The position numbers and the translations under genes were made by a program. A stretch of 64,000 nt of DNA from Streptococcus sp. SK643 (GTDB lineage Bacteria; Bacillota; Bacilli; Lactobacillales; Streptococcaceae): the NCBI RefSeq assembly GCF_000259505.1, contig NZ_AJMM01000006.1, positions 213,586-277,585 on the forward strand, given 5' to 3'. The notes below the pieces were generated by a model that had not been told where the DNA came from, did not search any database, and worked only from the letters and a program-made list of their open reading frames with translations. This document shows, in pieces, positions 10,476-21,588 of this stretch (position 1 is its first letter; every line of letters begins with the position of its first letter).

Positions 10476-11535
10476 AAAATCCAGTTACGGTAATCCCCAA
10501 CAGACGAACACCTCTTTCTGTCTCATTTAACTCTTCATAGAGTTGCAGGGCTATTTGGTTTATCTGACTAGCATTCTGTGTTTTTTGAGTAAGACTTTTT
10601 CGTTTAGTAAGGGTTGAAAAGTCTTCGTAGCGGATTTTCAAAATCACAATCTTTCCAGCTTTTTCGTGTTGATTGAGATTAAGAGCGACTTTTTCTGATA
10701 GAAGAGTCAGTTCTTTTTTGATATCATCTTCTGCACGGAGAATCTTTCCGTAGGTTTTTTCCTTTCCGATTGATTTACGGATGCGATTGGACTTGACTGG
10801 GGAATTGTGGATACCACGAGCCTTTCGATAAAGGTCATAGCCCAGTCTTCCAAAATGGTCTATTAGAGTCACTTCAGGGACTTCAAGTAGATCAGATCCA
10901 GTAAAAACTCCCATTTGATGAAGTCTTTCCACTGTTTTTTTGCCTACTCCATGGAACTTAGCCACATCCATTTGTTTGAGAAAATCCTCAGCTTGGTCAG
11001 GTAGAATCACTGTCAAACCATGTGGTTTTTGATAATCGCTAGCCATTTTAGCTAAGAACTTGTTGTAGGAAACTCCTGCGGAAGCAGTTAGATGGAGTTC
11101 TTGCCAGATATCCATTTGGATGAGACGGGCTATTTTGACCGCTGACTCGATACCAAGTTTATTTTCCGTAACATCCAAATAGGCTTCGTCAATGCTCATG
11201 GGTTCAATCAAATCTGTATAGCGCTTAAAGATAGTTCGAATTTGGAGTCCCACAGACTTGTATTTCTCATAATTTCCTGAGATAAAGACAGCCTGGGGGC
11301 AACGTTCATAGGCCTCTTTAGAGCTCATGGCAGAATGAACACCAAAAGCTCTTGCTTCATAGCTGCAAGTAGAAACGACGCCACGCCCACCTGTTTCTCT
11401 TGGATCACGTCCGATGATGACTGGTTTACCTTTTAATTTAGGATTGTCTCGAATTTCTACAGCAGCAAAAAAAGCATCCATGTCAATGTGGATGATCTTT
11501 CTTGACAAATCATTTAATAAAGGAAAAACCAGCAT
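10474..11535 (-). CDS. dinB: DNA polymerase IV (DinB, Y-family)
   Basis: 353-residue error-prone translesion polymerase. Palm motifs [12 protein letters not shown] (metal-binding Asp) and [10 protein letters not shown] (catalytic Asp-Glu) are present. They are followed by the thumb helix-hairpin-helix region ([16 protein letters not shown]) and the little-finger domain. The length equals the usual streptococcal DinB. Compared with the UmuC-like polymerase at 60,424, this is the chromosomal core copy. It is convergent with uppP. Confidence 0.95.
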   Translation of the reverse strand: MLVFPLLNDLSRKIIHIDMDAFFAAVEIRDNPKLKGKPVIIGRDPRETGGRGVVSTCSYEARAFGVHSAMSSKEAYERCPQAVFISGNYEKYKSVGLQIRTIFKRYTDLIEPMSIDEAYLDVTENKLGIESAVKIARLIQMDIWQELHLTASAGVSYNKFLAKMASDYQKPHGLTVILPDQAEDFLKQMDVAKFHGVGKKTVERLHQMGVFTGSDLLEVPEVTLIDHFGRLGYDLYRKARGIHNSPVKSNRIRKSIGKEKTYGKILRAEDDIKKELTLLSEKVALNLNQHEKAGKIVILKIRYEDFSTLTKRKSLTQKTQNASQINQIALQLYEELNETERGVRLLGITVTGF

Positions 11536-11691
11536 GAATAGCCCCTTCTCAATATTTGTTCCCCTTCATTATACCCTTTTTTCTGAAAAAAAGGAAAATC
11601 AGGTTTTGTTTTTCAAAAATATAATACAGTTTATATAAAAAAGCAGACTGTTTTAGAAAAGAAAGTGTAAAAATAGGGATTTTGCTCTTGT

Positions 11692-11729
11692 TGAAATCGT
11701 TTACTGTATGGTATACTTGTCTCATAAAT
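11692..11729 (+). promoter_or_regulatory. pflB promoter with overlapping cre-like site
   Basis: TGAAATCGTTTACT (11692-11705) matches the CcpA cre consensus at all but the last position and sits over the promoter spacer upstream of a TATACT -10 (11712-11717). This suggests catabolite control of pyruvate formate-lyase, as is known for streptococcal pfl. The effect is inferred. Confidence 0.55.
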
Positions 11730-11772
11730 GTAACAGATGTCTGTTACTAGAAAGAAAAAAGAGGACACTAAC

Positions 11773-14097
11773 ATGGTTGTTAAAACAGTTGTTGAAGCTC
11801 AAGATATTTTTGATAAAGCTTGGGAAGGCTTCAAAGGCGTAGATTGGAAGGAAAAAGTAAGCATTTCACGCTTCGTTCAAGCTAACTACACACCTTATGA
11901 TGGAGACGAAAGCTTCCTTGCAGGCCCAACTGAACGTTCACTTCATATCAAAAAAATTGTAGAAGAAACTAAAGCTCATTACGAAGAAACTCGTTTCCCA
12001 ATGGACACTCGTCCAACATCTATTGCTGATATCCCAGCAGGATTTATCGACAAAGAAAACGAAGTTATCTATGGTATCCAAAACGATGAACTCTTCAAAT
12101 TGAACTTCATGCCAAAAGGTGGTATCCGTATGGCTGAAACTACATTGAAGGAAAATGGATATGAACCAGATCCAGCTGTTCACGAAATCTTCACTAAATA
12201 TGTAACAACAGTTAATGACGGTATCTTCCGTGCTTATACTTCAAACATCCGTCGCGCTCGTCACGCACACACTGTAACTGGTCTTCCAGATGCATACTCA
12301 CGTGGACGTATCATCGGTGTTTACGCTCGTCTTGCTCTTTACGGTGCAGACTACTTAATGCAAGAAAAAGTAAACGATTGGAACTCAATCGAAGAAATCG
12401 ATGAAGAAACAATCCGTCTTCGCGAAGAAATCAATCTTCAATATCAAGCATTGCAACAAGTTGTACGCTTAGGTGATCTTTACGGAGTTGACGTTCGCAA
12501 ACCAGCGATGAACACTAAAGAAGCTATCCAATGGGTTAACATTGCCTTCATGGCTGTCTGCCGTGTAATCAACGGTGCAGCTACATCTCTTGGACGTGTG
12601 CCAATCGTACTCGATATCTTTGCAGAACGTGACCTTGCTCGTGGTACATTTACTGAATCAGAAATCCAAGAATTCGTTGATGATTTCGTTATGAAACTTC
12701 GTACAGTTAAATTTGCTCGTACTAAAGCTTATGACCAATTGTACTCAGGTGACCCAACATTCATCACAACTTCTATGGCAGGTATGGGTAACGACGGTCG
12801 TCACCGTGTTACTAAGATGGACTACCGTTTCTTGAACACTCTTGACAACATCGGTAACTCTCCAGAACCAAACTTGACAGTTCTTTGGACTGACAAATTG
12901 CCATACAACTTCCGTCGCTACTGTATGCATATGAGCCACAAACACTCTTCTATCCAATATGAAGGTGTAACAACAATGGCTAAAGACGGATATGGTGAAA
13001 TGAGCTGTATCTCATGCTGTGTGTCTCCACTTGACCCAGAAAACGAAGAACAACGCCACAACATCCAGTACTTCGGTGCTCGTGTAAACGTATTGAAAGC
13101 CCTTCTTACTGGTTTGAACGGTGGTTACGACGATGTTCACAAAGACTACAAAGTATTTGACATCGACCCAATCCGTGACGAAGTTCTTGAATTTGAATCA
13201 GTTAAAGCTAACTTTGAAAAATCTCTTGACTGGTTGACTGACACTTACGTAGATGCTTTGAACATCATCCACTACATGACTGATAAGTACAACTACGAAG
13301 CTGTTCAAATGGCCTTCTTGCCAACTAAACAACGTGCTAACATGGGATTCGGTATCTGTGGATTTGCTAACACTGTTGATACATTGTCAGCTATCAAATA
13401 TGCTACAGTTAAACCAATCCGTGATGAAAATGGTTACATCTACGATTATGAAACAATCGGTGAATACCCACGTTGGGGTGAAGATGATCCACGTTCAAAC
13501 GAATTGGCAGAATGGTTGATCGAAGCTTACACAACTCGTCTACGTAGCCACAAACTTTACAAAGATGCAGAAGCTACAGTTTCACTTTTGACTATCACAT
13601 CTAACGTTGCTTACTCTAAACAAACTGGTAACTCACCAGTCCACAAAGGTGTATACCTCAACGAAGATGGTTCTGTGAACTTGTCTAAACTTGAATTCTT
13701 CTCACCAGGTGCTAACCCATCTAACAAAGCTAAAGGTGGTTGGTTGCAAAACTTGAACGCACTTTCTAGCCTTGACTTTAGTTATGCAGCTGATGGTATC
13801 TCATTGACTACACAAGTATCACCTCGTGCTCTTGGTAAGACTCGTGATGAACAAGTTGATAACTTGGTAACAATCCTTGATGGTTACTTTGAAAACGGTG
13901 GACAACACGTTAACTTGAATGTTATGGACTTGAACGATGTTTACGAAAAGATCATGTCTGGTGAAGACGTTATCGTACGTATCTCTGGATACTGTGTAAA
14001 CACTAAATACCTCACTCCAGAACAAAAGACTGAATTGACACAACGTGTCTTCCACGAAGTTCTTTCAATGGATGATGCATTGGATGCCTTGATCTAA
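11773..14097 (+). CDS. pflB: Formate acetyltransferase (pyruvate formate-lyase)
   Basis: 774-residue glycyl-radical enzyme that converts pyruvate and CoA to acetyl-CoA and formate, the anaerobic mixed-acid branch. The paired active-site cysteines are in [15 protein letters not shown], and the C-terminal glycyl-radical loop is [11 protein letters not shown] (glycine about 30 residues from the end). I chose ATG 11773 ([10 protein letters not shown]) because GAGGA precedes it and the length then matches the family. The frame is open further upstream. Codon use is strongly biased, as expected for a highly expressed glycolytic-type gene. Confidence 0.97.
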   Translation: MVVKTVVEAQDIFDKAWEGFKGVDWKEKVSISRFVQANYTPYDGDESFLAGPTERSLHIKKIVEETKAHYEETRFPMDTRPTSIADIPAGFIDKENEVIYGIQNDELFKLNFMPKGGIRMAETTLKENGYEPDPAVHEIFTKYVTTVNDGIFRAYTSNIRRARHAHTVTGLPDAYSRGRIIGVYARLALYGADYLMQEKVNDWNSIEEIDEETIRLREEINLQYQALQQVVRLGDLYGVDVRKPAMNTKEAIQWVNIAFMAVCRVINGAATSLGRVPIVLDIFAERDLARGTFTESEIQEFVDDFVMKLRTVKFARTKAYDQLYSGDPTFITTSMAGMGNDGRHRVTKMDYRFLNTLDNIGNSPEPNLTVLWTDKLPYNFRRYCMHMSHKHSSIQYEGVTTMAKDGYGEMSCISCCVSPLDPENEEQRHNIQYFGARVNVLKALLTGLNGGYDDVHKDYKVFDIDPIRDEVLEFESVKANFEKSLDWLTDTYVDALNIIHYMTDKYNYEAVQMAFLPTKQRANMGFGICGFANTVDTLSAIKYATVKPIRDENGYIYDYETIGEYPRWGEDDPRSNELAEWLIEAYTTRLRSHKLYKDAEATVSLLTITSNVAYSKQTGNSPVHKGVYLNEDGSVNLSKLEFFSPGANPSNKAKGGWLQNLNALSSLDFSYAADGISLTTQVSPRALGKTRDEQVDNLVTILDGYFENGGQHVNLNVMDLNDVYEKIMSGEDVIVRISGYCVNTKYLTPEQKTELTQRVFHEVLSMDDALDALI

Positions 14098-14122
14098 TCA
14101 AGTTCTTGAATAATGAAATAAG

Positions 14123-14156
14123 TAACCCTCGGTCTATTGATTGAGGGTTATTTTTA
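14123..14156 (+). terminator. Terminator of pflB
   Basis: Stem TAACCCTC / GAGGGTTA (14123-14130 with 14143-14150) followed by TTTTTAT. Confidence 0.85.
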
Positions 14157-14300
14157 TAATATTAATGGATAATTTTAAATAAAGTTACTATCTTTTTCAT
14201 AAACATTATCAGTTTTTTTGAAATTGTTAGCTATATTTTTAGTTTTCTAGGGTAAGTATTTTAGAAGGTTATTAATTATATTGATTTGCTAAACTGTATA

Positions 14301-14335
14301 AAAAATACCACACTGCAATAAGCCAGTGTGGTTAT
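14301..14335 (-). terminator. Terminator of the trk operon
   Basis: On the minus strand, CCACACTG pairs with CAGTGTGG (8-bp stem) and is followed by TATTTTTT, just downstream of the trkH stop. Confidence 0.8.
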
Positions 14336-14339
14336 ATCA

Positions 14340-15779
14340 TTATCTCTTAGACCAAGTTCTCTTCATAAACAGAAGTAAAATGGGATAAATCTCTAAACGA
14401 CCTGCAATCATAGCGAATGAAAGGAGAAGTTTTGAGATAGGACTAAAGATTGAAAAACTGGATGTTGTTCCTAGGATAGGTCCTATGTTGTTGAAACAGC
14501 TAAAGACAGCACTAGTAACAACTAGAAAATCATTACTGTCGAGGCTAATAATAAATATTAGTGAGAGTAAAATCATCGCATAAATGACAAAGTATTTTAG
14601 AATTTTGTGCTGAGTATCCTTATCAATCACTGTCTTATTAACATGGAGAGTTAATACTCGGTGAGGTGATAGAATAGATAAAATCTGATTTTTGGCAATT
14701 TTTGATAGAATCAGTCCCCGAATTACTTTAAGACCACCAGCAGTGGATCCGGCAGAACCACCGATTCCCATGAGGAAGAGGAGGATAAACTGCGAGAAAA
14801 GAGGCCAGTTGGTAATATCTCCATAGCCAAAGCCGGTTGTTGTAATGATGTTTGAAACTTGGAAGAGAGCCATCTCAAAACTTTTAGAAAAACCTTGATA
14901 GAGATGGAGTGTATTGAGGGCAATTAGACCGGTAGATACTAGTACGATAAATACATAAGTTCTTAGTTCTTCATCTCCAAAGAAGGCTTTGACTCGTCGG
15001 AGCATCAGATAGTAGTAGAGGTTGAAGTTGACACCAAAAACTAGAACTCCGATACTAACCAGATAGGTAATCAGTGAGCTACCATAGTGGGCAATTCCGT
15101 CGTTATAGACTGTGAAACCTCCTGTGCCTGCTGTTCCCATAGCGATAACAAAACTATCAAACAAGGGCATGCCAGCGAGATAGTAGATGACCACAAAGAG
15201 GGAAAAGAGTCCTAGGTAAAGCAGATAGAGAATCTGGGCAGTGTTTTTCAACTTGGAAACAACCTTACCAAAGACAGGACCTGGGACTTCAGCCTTCATA
15301 ACTTCGAGGTGACTGTTTTTAGCGTTGTCCATAATGGCAAGGGCAAAAACGAGTACCCCCATACCGCCAATCAAGTGGGTGAAACTTCTCCAGAAAAGGA
15401 GGGATCGACTGAGAACAGAAACGTCGGTTAAGATGGTTGCACCAGTCGTTGTAAAACCCGAACTGATTTCAAAGAAGGAGTCGATTATGCTAGGGATTTG
15501 TCCTGAAAATACAAAGGGTAGTCCTCCGAAGAAGGACCAAAGAATCCAACAGAGGGAAACGATTAGGACCCCTTCTTTAGCATAGATTCGCTGGTTTTTT
15601 GGTTTTCGTAAGACACCAAAACCACCAAGAAGAAGTAAAATTCCAATCGTTTTAAAGAGTGCTGTAAAAACTTGACTAGATTCTTGATAATAAATTGCTA
15701 TGCTAACAGGGACTAAGAGGAGGACAGCTTCAATTAAGAGAAGCTTCGAGAGGAGATAACGAATCATACTTTTATTCAT
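14340..15779 (-). CDS. trkH: Trk/Ktr-family potassium channel subunit
   Basis: 479-residue integral membrane protein of the TrkH/KtrB superfamily. It carries four repeated M1-P-M2 units whose filter-like loops are visible as SGFTTTGAT, GTAGTGGFTVYN, TTTGFGYGD and FNNIGPILG. It forms the K+ translocating pore and works with the cytoplasmic TrkA gating ring encoded 3 bp upstream in the same operon. The length fits TrkH rather than the shorter KtrB. Confidence 0.92.
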   Translation of the reverse strand: MNKSMIRYLLSKLLLIEAVLLLVPVSIAIYYQESSQVFTALFKTIGILLLLGGFGVLRKPKNQRIYAKEGVLIVSLCWILWSFFGGLPFVFSGQIPSIIDSFFEISSGFTTTGATILTDVSVLSRSLLFWRSFTHLIGGMGVLVFALAIMDNAKNSHLEVMKAEVPGPVFGKVVSKLKNTAQILYLLYLGLFSLFVVIYYLAGMPLFDSFVIAMGTAGTGGFTVYNDGIAHYGSSLITYLVSIGVLVFGVNFNLYYYLMLRRVKAFFGDEELRTYVFIVLVSTGLIALNTLHLYQGFSKSFEMALFQVSNIITTTGFGYGDITNWPLFSQFILLFLMGIGGSAGSTAGGLKVIRGLILSKIAKNQILSILSPHRVLTLHVNKTVIDKDTQHKILKYFVIYAMILLSLIFIISLDSNDFLVVTSAVFSCFNNIGPILGTTSSFSIFSPISKLLLSFAMIAGRLEIYPILLLFMKRTWSKR

Positions 15780-15782
15780 ATC

Positions 15783-17132
15783 TTACCTCTCAATCAAGTC
15801 GTAAATCTTTGTGATATTTGGTAGTAAGGTGGTTATGAGCAAAGTATCTCCGACTTCAAGCATATCTTCTCCAGTAGGGAAAATAGTCTTTCCTTTTCTT
15901 ATAATAGCTGCTATTAAAATTCCCTTCTTTAATTTAAGATGAGAGAGAGGTTTAGCAGTCATTTTATTGGCTTCCTTGATATGGAATTGCAAAGTCTCAA
16001 TCTGGCCATTGGCTAGATGGTGCATGGCTTGAAGATCAGAGTATTGAGCATTTACCCGACCTCGAATGAAATGCATAATGGTATCCACTGCGATAATTTT
16101 TGGAGTGATAATACTTGAAAAATCGGGTGCATGGATAATTTCCAAGAGGCTAGTCCTATTTACCTTAGTGATGTTTTTCTGGACTCCAACACGATCAAGA
16201 AACATAGAGGTGATGATGTTTTCTTCATCAACTCCAGTTAAGGTTGCTACTGCGTCATAGTGTGGCGCACTCTCTTCAAGCAAGATATCTTTTGCAGTAC
16301 CATCGCCTTGGACAATATAGAGATTAGGAAATTTTTCGCTAAAGAACTGAGCTCTTTCCGGATTGATTTCAATGACTTTGGTATCGATGCGACTGTCTTT
16401 TAGAATACCAAGTAGATAATAGGCGATTCTACCTGCACCTATAATTAAAAGACTTTTGATTGCACGAGACTTGAAATAATTATGGAAGAGCATCATATCA
16501 ACCCTGTTTCCAGTCACAAAGATTCGATCTTTATCTTGGATGGTCATGTCTCCGCTTGGAATCATGAGTTGATGATTTCTCTCCATTGCACAGACAATGA
16601 CATTCCCAAATTTTTTACGGAACTCAGAAATCGGCATGTGACACAGACCGCTAGAAGATTTGACGACAAATTCCATCAAGCTAACCCTTCCTCCAGCAAA
16701 ACGTTCGACAGATAGAGCGCTTGGGAAGTCTATGATATTTCCAATTGCACGGGCCGCTAAGAGTTCGGGATTGACGATAAGAGAAAAGCCAAGTATATTC
16801 TTTTCTTTAAAATAGGAATTGGAATATTCAGGATTACGCACCCGAACGATGGTCTCTTTAGCTCCCATTTTCTTAGCTAGAACGGCCGCAATCATGTTTA
16901 CTTCATCGTACTCAGTCAGGGCGATAAAGATATCACAATCCTGGACACTGGCTTGCTCAAGGATGGTAAAATCAGCCCCGTTACCAAGTATACCCATGAT
17001 ATCAAAGCGACTGACAATATGATTGAGGACGGCTTCGTTTTGTTCAATTAGCAAAACATCGTGCTTTTCTGCAACCAAGGAGCGACAGAGGGCAGAACCA
17101 ACTTTCCCCCCTCCGACAAGGATAATTTTCAT
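15783..17132 (-). CDS. trkA: Trk potassium uptake regulatory protein
   Basis: 449-residue peripheral regulator with two RCK units, each a Rossmann nucleotide-binding domain (MKIILVGGGKVGSALCRSL at residue 1 and SLLIIGAGRIAYYLLGIL near residue 228) followed by a TrkA_C domain. It binds NAD(H)/ATP and controls the TrkH channel. It is the first gene of the operon, with only 3 bp before trkH. Confidence 0.93.
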   Translation of the reverse strand: MKIILVGGGKVGSALCRSLVAEKHDVLLIEQNEAVLNHIVSRFDIMGILGNGADFTILEQASVQDCDIFIALTEYDEVNMIAAVLAKKMGAKETIVRVRNPEYSNSYFKEKNILGFSLIVNPELLAARAIGNIIDFPSALSVERFAGGRVSLMEFVVKSSSGLCHMPISEFRKKFGNVIVCAMERNHQLMIPSGDMTIQDKDRIFVTGNRVDMMLFHNYFKSRAIKSLLIIGAGRIAYYLLGILKDSRIDTKVIEINPERAQFFSEKFPNLYIVQGDGTAKDILLEESAPHYDAVATLTGVDEENIITSMFLDRVGVQKNITKVNRTSLLEIIHAPDFSSIITPKIIAVDTIMHFIRGRVNAQYSDLQAMHHLANGQIETLQFHIKEANKMTAKPLSHLKLKKGILIAAIIRKGKTIFPTGEDMLEVGDTLLITTLLPNITKIYDLIER

Positions 17133-17319
17133 AATAAAACCTACTTCTTCATTATGTAACTATCATACCTTTTTTCAAGAAAAAATGCACCTACTAGCTA
17201 ATAACAAGAGCTTTTAGTAAAATTTTGCTATAAGGTAAAACTATACCCTAAGCAATTAAAATAGCTATTAGCGACTTTCTCTGAAATATGGTATGATAAA
17301 AGATATATAAGGAGATAAA

Positions 17320-18168
17320 ATGAATAATAATTTACTTGTATTACAATCAGACTTTGGTCTGGTTGATGGTGCGGTATCGGCTATGATTGGAGTGGCTTTA
17401 GAAGAGTCTCCAACCTTAAAAATTCATCACTTGACGCACGATATTACGCCTTATAATATTTTTGAGGGGAGCTATCGTCTCTTTCAGACGGTGGGTTACT
17501 GGCCTGAGGGAACGACTTTTGTATCGGTTGTCGATCCAGGTGTCGGCTCGAAACGTAAGAGTGTGGTTGCGAAGACTGCAAAAAATCAATACATTGTCAC
17601 ACCAGACAATGGAACGCTTTCTTTTATTAAGAAACACGTTGGTATTGTAGCCATTCGTGAGATTTCTGAAGTCGCAAATAGACGTCAAAATACGGAGCAT
17701 TCTTATACCTTCCATGGTCGTGATGTCTATGCCTATACGGGTGCTAAACTGGCCAGTGGTCACATTAGTTTTGAGGAAGTGGGGCCAGAGCTCAGTATTG
17801 ATCAGATTGTAGAGCTTCCAGTCGTAGAGACTATCATAGAAGATCATCTGGTTAAGGGAGCCATTGATATTCTGGATGTGCGTTTTGGTTCGCTTTGGAC
17901 TTCTATTACGCGAGAAGAATTTTATAAATTGGTGCCGGAATTTGGCGACCGTTTTGAAGTGACTATCTATCATGCAGATATGCTGGTCTATCAAAATCAG
18001 GTTGTCTATGGCAAATCATTTGCAGATGTGAGAATTGGGCAACCAATCCTTTACATCAACTCTCTCTATCGTTTAGGTCTGGCTATCAACCAAGGTTCCT
18101 TTGCCAAGGCCTATAATGTAGGTGTCGGTCCATCTTGGACCATTGAAATAAAGAAAATAGAATCATAA
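17320..18168 (+). CDS. SAM hydroxide adenosyltransferase family (DUF62)
   Basis: 282 residues of the SAM hydrolase/fluorinase-chlorinase fold. Family marks are LQSDFGLVDGAVSAMIGV at the N-terminus, DPGVGSKRK and TPDNGTLS in the middle, and YTFHGRDVYAY. Known members without halogenase partners hydrolyse S-adenosylmethionine to adenosine and methionine. It sits 15 bp ahead of an ECF-transporter S component and may be in its operon, suggesting a link to uptake of a nucleoside- or SAM-related cofactor. That link is inference. Confidence 0.85.
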   Translation: MNNNLLVLQSDFGLVDGAVSAMIGVALEESPTLKIHHLTHDITPYNIFEGSYRLFQTVGYWPEGTTFVSVVDPGVGSKRKSVVAKTAKNQYIVTPDNGTLSFIKKHVGIVAIREISEVANRRQNTEHSYTFHGRDVYAYTGAKLASGHISFEEVGPELSIDQIVELPVVETIIEDHLVKGAIDILDVRFGSLWTSITREEFYKLVPEFGDRFEVTIYHADMLVYQNQVVYGKSFADVRIGQPILYINSLYRLGLAINQGSFAKAYNVGVGPSWTIEIKKIES

Positions 18169-18183
18169 ATTAGGAGAATATAG

Positions 18184-18729
18184 ATGAAAAATCAATCAAT
18201 TAAACAAGTTGTTGCAATCGGTGTTGGAGCTGCGCTCTTTGTTGTCATCGGGATGATCAGCATTCCGACACCCGTTCCAAATACAAGCATCCAGCTTCAG
18301 TATGCGGTACAGAGTCTCTTGTCTATCATTTTTGGCCCTCTAGTAGGACTACTTGTTGGTTTAATTGGGCATGCTGTTAAAGATTCTATTGCAGGCTATG
18401 GTCTTTGGTGGACTTGGATTATTGCTAGCGGTCTCTTTGGTCTAGCTGTCGGTCTTTTTAGAAAATACATTCGAGTAACTCAGGGTGTTTTTGAGTTGAA
18501 GGATATTGTCTTCTTTAACCTCATTCAGATTATTGCAAATGCTCTTGTTTGGGGTGTTTTGGCACCACTTGGAGATGTTGTGATTTATCAAGAAGCGGCA
18601 GAAAAAGTATTTGCCCAAGGGATTGTTGCGGGAATTGCTAACGCTGTAACTATAGCTATCGCAGGAACTCTTCTCTTGCTAGCTTATTCACGTACGCAGA
18701 CTCGTTCAGGAAGTTTGAAAAAGGATTAA
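18184..18729 (+). CDS. ECF transporter substrate-capture protein (UPF0397 family)
   Basis: 181-residue membrane protein with about six hydrophobic helices. It belongs to the ECF S-component superfamily (UPF0397 branch), recognisable from the start [19 protein letters not shown] and the loop [19 protein letters not shown]. It captures a vitamin-like substrate for the ECF module encoded just downstream (ATPase at 18899, T component at 20566). The substrate is unknown; the adjacent SAM-hydrolase gene is the only hint. Confidence 0.88.
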   Translation: MKNQSIKQVVAIGVGAALFVVIGMISIPTPVPNTSIQLQYAVQSLLSIIFGPLVGLLVGLIGHAVKDSIAGYGLWWTWIIASGLFGLAVGLFRKYIRVTQGVFELKDIVFFNLIQIIANALVWGVLAPLGDVVIYQEAAEKVFAQGIVAGIANAVTIAIAGTLLLLAYSRTQTRSGSLKKD

Positions 18730-18737
18730 TATAAGGG

Positions 18738-18767
18738 AAAAGGCTGGACAACCAGTCTTTTTCGATG
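18738..18767 (+). terminator. Probable terminator or attenuator
   Basis: AAGGCTGG-acaa-CCAGTCTT followed by TTTCG. It lies between the S component and the ECF ATPase gene and may lower readthrough. Confidence 0.55.
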
Positions 18768-18898
18768 TTTATTGATTAGTTAGGCAAGCAAGCTAGGATA
18801 GGACTCTTTTTGACGCTAAGATTTTAAGAGCAGAGTCTGCAAGAAGGGGTTAATTTATGATAAAATAGAAGTCTAAGAAACGAATAAAGAGACATGAA

Positions 18899-20581
18899 AT
18901 GAAAGAAGCAATAATTGAGTGGAAGGATTTCTCTTTCCAGTATGAAACACAACAAGAACCGACCTTGCAAGGGGTGGATTTGACTATTTATAAGGGAGAG
19001 AAAGTCTTAATTGTTGGCCCATCTGGGTCAGGCAAGTCTACCTTGGGTCAGTGTTTGAATGGAATTATTCCCAATATTTACAAGGGTCAGATGTCTGGAG
19101 AATTTTTGATCAAGGGGCAAGCAGCCTTTGATATGAGCATCTACGATAAATCTCATCTGGTCAGTACAGTTTTGCAAGATACAGATGGGCAGTTTATCGG
19201 CTTGTCCGTGGCAGAGGACTTGGCTTTTGCTCTGGAAAATGATATGACAGGCTTGGATGAGATGAAGTCTCGTGTCAATAAATGGGCTGATAAACTAGAT
19301 CTACTATCATTGTTGCGACAAAGACCGCAAGATCTTTCTGGTGGACAAAAGCAGAGAGTCAGTTTGGCGGGTGTATTGATTGATGAAAGCCCTATCCTCT
19401 TGTTTGATGAGCCACTTGCCAATCTAGATCCTAAGTCAGGTCAGGATATTATCGAATTGATTGACCAGATTCATAAGGAGGAGGGGACGACGACTCTTAT
19501 TATCGAGCACCGTTTGGAGGATGTTCTGCATCGCCCTGTGGATCGGATTGTCTTGATAAACGATGGTTGTATCCTCTTTAATGGAAGTCCTAATCAATTA
19601 CTGGAGACTGATTTATTGACACAAAATGGAATCCGGGAACCGCTTTATCTAACTACTCTCCGTCAATTGGGTGTGGATTTAGCCAAGGAAGAACAATTAG
19701 CAGATCTGGATAATATGTCTATCTCAAAAGGTCAGATTCAGTTGCAGAATGAACTGGCAAAAGGAACCCCAGAATTGCAGTCACTCTTTAAATTAGAGGA
19801 TGTGTCTTTTTCTTATGATGATAGACCGATTTTAAAATCCATTTATTTAGATATTAAAAAGGGTGAAAAGATTGCTATTGTCGGAAAAAATGGAGCAGGG
19901 AAGTCAACCCTAGCCAAGGCCTTAAGTAGCTTTATTCAGACTGAAGGTCGCTATCTTTGGAAAGGACAGGATATCAAAGGAGATTCTGTTGCAGAGCGAG
20001 CGGAACGAGTAGGCTATGTGCTACAAAATCCCAATCAAATGATTTCAACCAATATGATCTTTGATGAGGTGGCTTTAGGACTTCGTTTGCGAGGTGTAGA
20101 TGAAGAAAAGATCAAAGATCAAGTTTATGAAACTTTAAAAGTTTGTGGGCTTTATGAATTTCGGAATTGGCCTATTTCTGCCCTGTCATTTGGTCAGAAA
20201 AAACGTGTCACCATTGCTTCAATTTTGGTCTTGGGGGCTGAAATTATCCTCTTAGATGAACCAACTGCAGGTCAAGACCAGAAGAACTATACTGAAATTA
20301 TGGACTTTCTTGAAGAGTTGCATCAAAAAGGTCATACCATTGTCATGATTACCCATGATATGCAATTGATGCTGGATTATTCTGATCGTGCTCTTGTCAT
20401 GGTAGATGGGGAACTGATTGCAGATACTGATCCAGCCAGTCTGTTGAGCAATCCTGAGTTGTTAGTAAAAGCCAATCTAAAAGAAACCTCTATCTTTAAC
20501 TTGGCCAAGAAACTAGACGTGGATCCACTTGCTTTAACGGCATTTTACAAAGAAAGGAGAGAAGAATGCAAGCTAAATTAA
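18899..20581 (+). CDS. ECF transporter ATPase, two fused ATP-binding domains
   Basis: 560 residues with two ABC ATPase domains in one chain. The first has Walker [13 protein letters not shown] near residue 42, signature LSGGQKQR and Walker [14 protein letters not shown]. The second has [12 protein letters not shown] near residue 330, SFGQKKRV and [13 protein letters not shown]. It replaces the usual EcfA/EcfA' pair, a fusion (YkoD-like) known with UPF0397 S components. It overlaps the downstream T-component gene by 16 bp. Confidence 0.92.
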   Translation: MKEAIIEWKDFSFQYETQQEPTLQGVDLTIYKGEKVLIVGPSGSGKSTLGQCLNGIIPNIYKGQMSGEFLIKGQAAFDMSIYDKSHLVSTVLQDTDGQFIGLSVAEDLAFALENDMTGLDEMKSRVNKWADKLDLLSLLRQRPQDLSGGQKQRVSLAGVLIDESPILLFDEPLANLDPKSGQDIIELIDQIHKEEGTTTLIIEHRLEDVLHRPVDRIVLINDGCILFNGSPNQLLETDLLTQNGIREPLYLTTLRQLGVDLAKEEQLADLDNMSISKGQIQLQNELAKGTPELQSLFKLEDVSFSYDDRPILKSIYLDIKKGEKIAIVGKNGAGKSTLAKALSSFIQTEGRYLWKGQDIKGDSVAERAERVGYVLQNPNQMISTNMIFDEVALGLRLRGVDEEKIKDQVYETLKVCGLYEFRNWPISALSFGQKKRVTIASILVLGAEIILLDEPTAGQDQKNYTEIMDFLEELHQKGHTIVMITHDMQLMLDYSDRALVMVDGELIADTDPASLLSNPELLVKANLKETSIFNLAKKLDVDPLALTAFYKERREECKLN

Positions 20582-21396
20582 TTGGTTACCAGCATAGAGA
20601 TACTGTGATTCATCGCTTGTCAGGAGCTGGAAAACTTCTCTTTTTCATCCTCGTGTCATTGGCGGCCATGATTAGCTATGATACCAGACTGCTTGTTCTG
20701 ATTGCCATCTTTTCGGTATTGCTCCTCTATTTGTCAGAAATCCGTTTTAAAGATGTTTCCTTTGTGGCCGTTTTTGCGACGGTATTTGCCGTTTTAAACG
20801 TCTTGATGGTCTACCTCTTTTCTCCCGAATATGGGGTTGGACTTTACGGAGAGAGAAGTGTGATTTGGCAGGGAATCGGTACCTACACTCTGACCAGTCA
20901 AGAGCTCTTTTATCTGCTAAATTTGGCTATTAAGTACCTTTGCACCATTCCTCTGGCTATTATCTTTTTGATGACAACCCACCCTAGTCAGTTTGCTTCC
21001 AGTTTAAATCAAATTGGTGTGCCTTACAAAATTGCCTATTCAGTCAGCCTGACTTTGCGCTATATTCCAGATTTGCAGGAAGAATTCTTTACCATCAAGA
21101 TGTCTCAGGAAGCGCGTGGGATGGAATTATCCAAGAAAGCTTCTCTTATGCAACGAATCAAAGGCAATCTGCGCATTATCACTCCCTTGATTTTTAGCTC
21201 GTTAGAACGCATTGATACCATCGCGACAGCCATGGAACTTCGCCGCTTTGGAAAAGAGAAAAAACGCACTTGGTATAGTTATCAGGCTTTTAAAAAAGGA
21301 GACTATCTTACCTTGCTCTTGGCAGCCTTGTTTTTAGTAGCTAGTTTACTACTTATCTTGCAGAATCAGGGACGATTTTACAACCCTTGGAAATAG
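20566..21396 (+). CDS. ECF transporter transmembrane T component
   Basis: 276-residue CbiQ/EcfT-family membrane scaffold. About six hydrophobic segments are visible, with the two coupling motifs near the C-terminal half (SQEARGMEL and [10 protein letters not shown], the A-R-G/A-x-R type) that contact the ATPase domains. It starts 16 bp inside the ATPase gene, so the two are translationally coupled. With the UPF0397 S component it forms a complete dedicated ECF importer. Confidence 0.92.
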   Translation: MQAKLIGYQHRDTVIHRLSGAGKLLFFILVSLAAMISYDTRLLVLIAIFSVLLLYLSEIRFKDVSFVAVFATVFAVLNVLMVYLFSPEYGVGLYGERSVIWQGIGTYTLTSQELFYLLNLAIKYLCTIPLAIIFLMTTHPSQFASSLNQIGVPYKIAYSVSLTLRYIPDLQEEFFTIKMSQEARGMELSKKASLMQRIKGNLRIITPLIFSSLERIDTIATAMELRRFGKEKKRTWYSYQAFKKGDYLTLLLAALFLVASLLLILQNQGRFYNPWK

Positions 21397-21429
21397 CTTG
21401 AAAAAATTGAAAAAATCAAGTCGTTTCTA

Positions 21430-21457
21430 TTGACAATGATTCTGAAAGTGTTATACT
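21430..21457 (+). promoter_or_regulatory. Promoter of the candidate leader RNA
   Basis: Consensus TTGACA (21430-21435), a 16-bp spacer and TATACT (21452-21457). Confidence 0.7.
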
Positions 21458-21463
21458 AAGAAA

Positions 21464-21566
21464 GTAGTTTCGCTGATTTACTTCAAACCTGTTGTGAGGT
21501 AAGTTAACGATGCCTTAACCACGCTGTTTGCTGAGCTTGACTCCGGGCAGTGTGGCTATTTTTTTG
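21464..21566 (+). ncRNA. Candidate structured leader RNA or small RNA before trmL
   Basis: About 100 nt between a consensus promoter and an intrinsic terminator. The terminator pairs CCACGCTG (21519-21526) with CAGTGTGG (21548-21555) and ends in TTTTTTT. GAGGTAAG and CCTTAACC upstream can also pair partially. No open frame fits. The ATG of trmL is 22 bp after the U-run, so it is either an attenuator of trmL or a free small RNA. I cannot assign an Rfam family from memory. Confidence 0.55.
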
Positions 21567-21588
21567 CAATGGTAAAAGGAAGCAAGTC

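Noticed and set aside
17416..17994. 192-codon minus-strand frame opposite the DUF62 gene
   Set aside because: The + strand product has clear family motifs; the antisense frame has no start signals and no recognisable protein.
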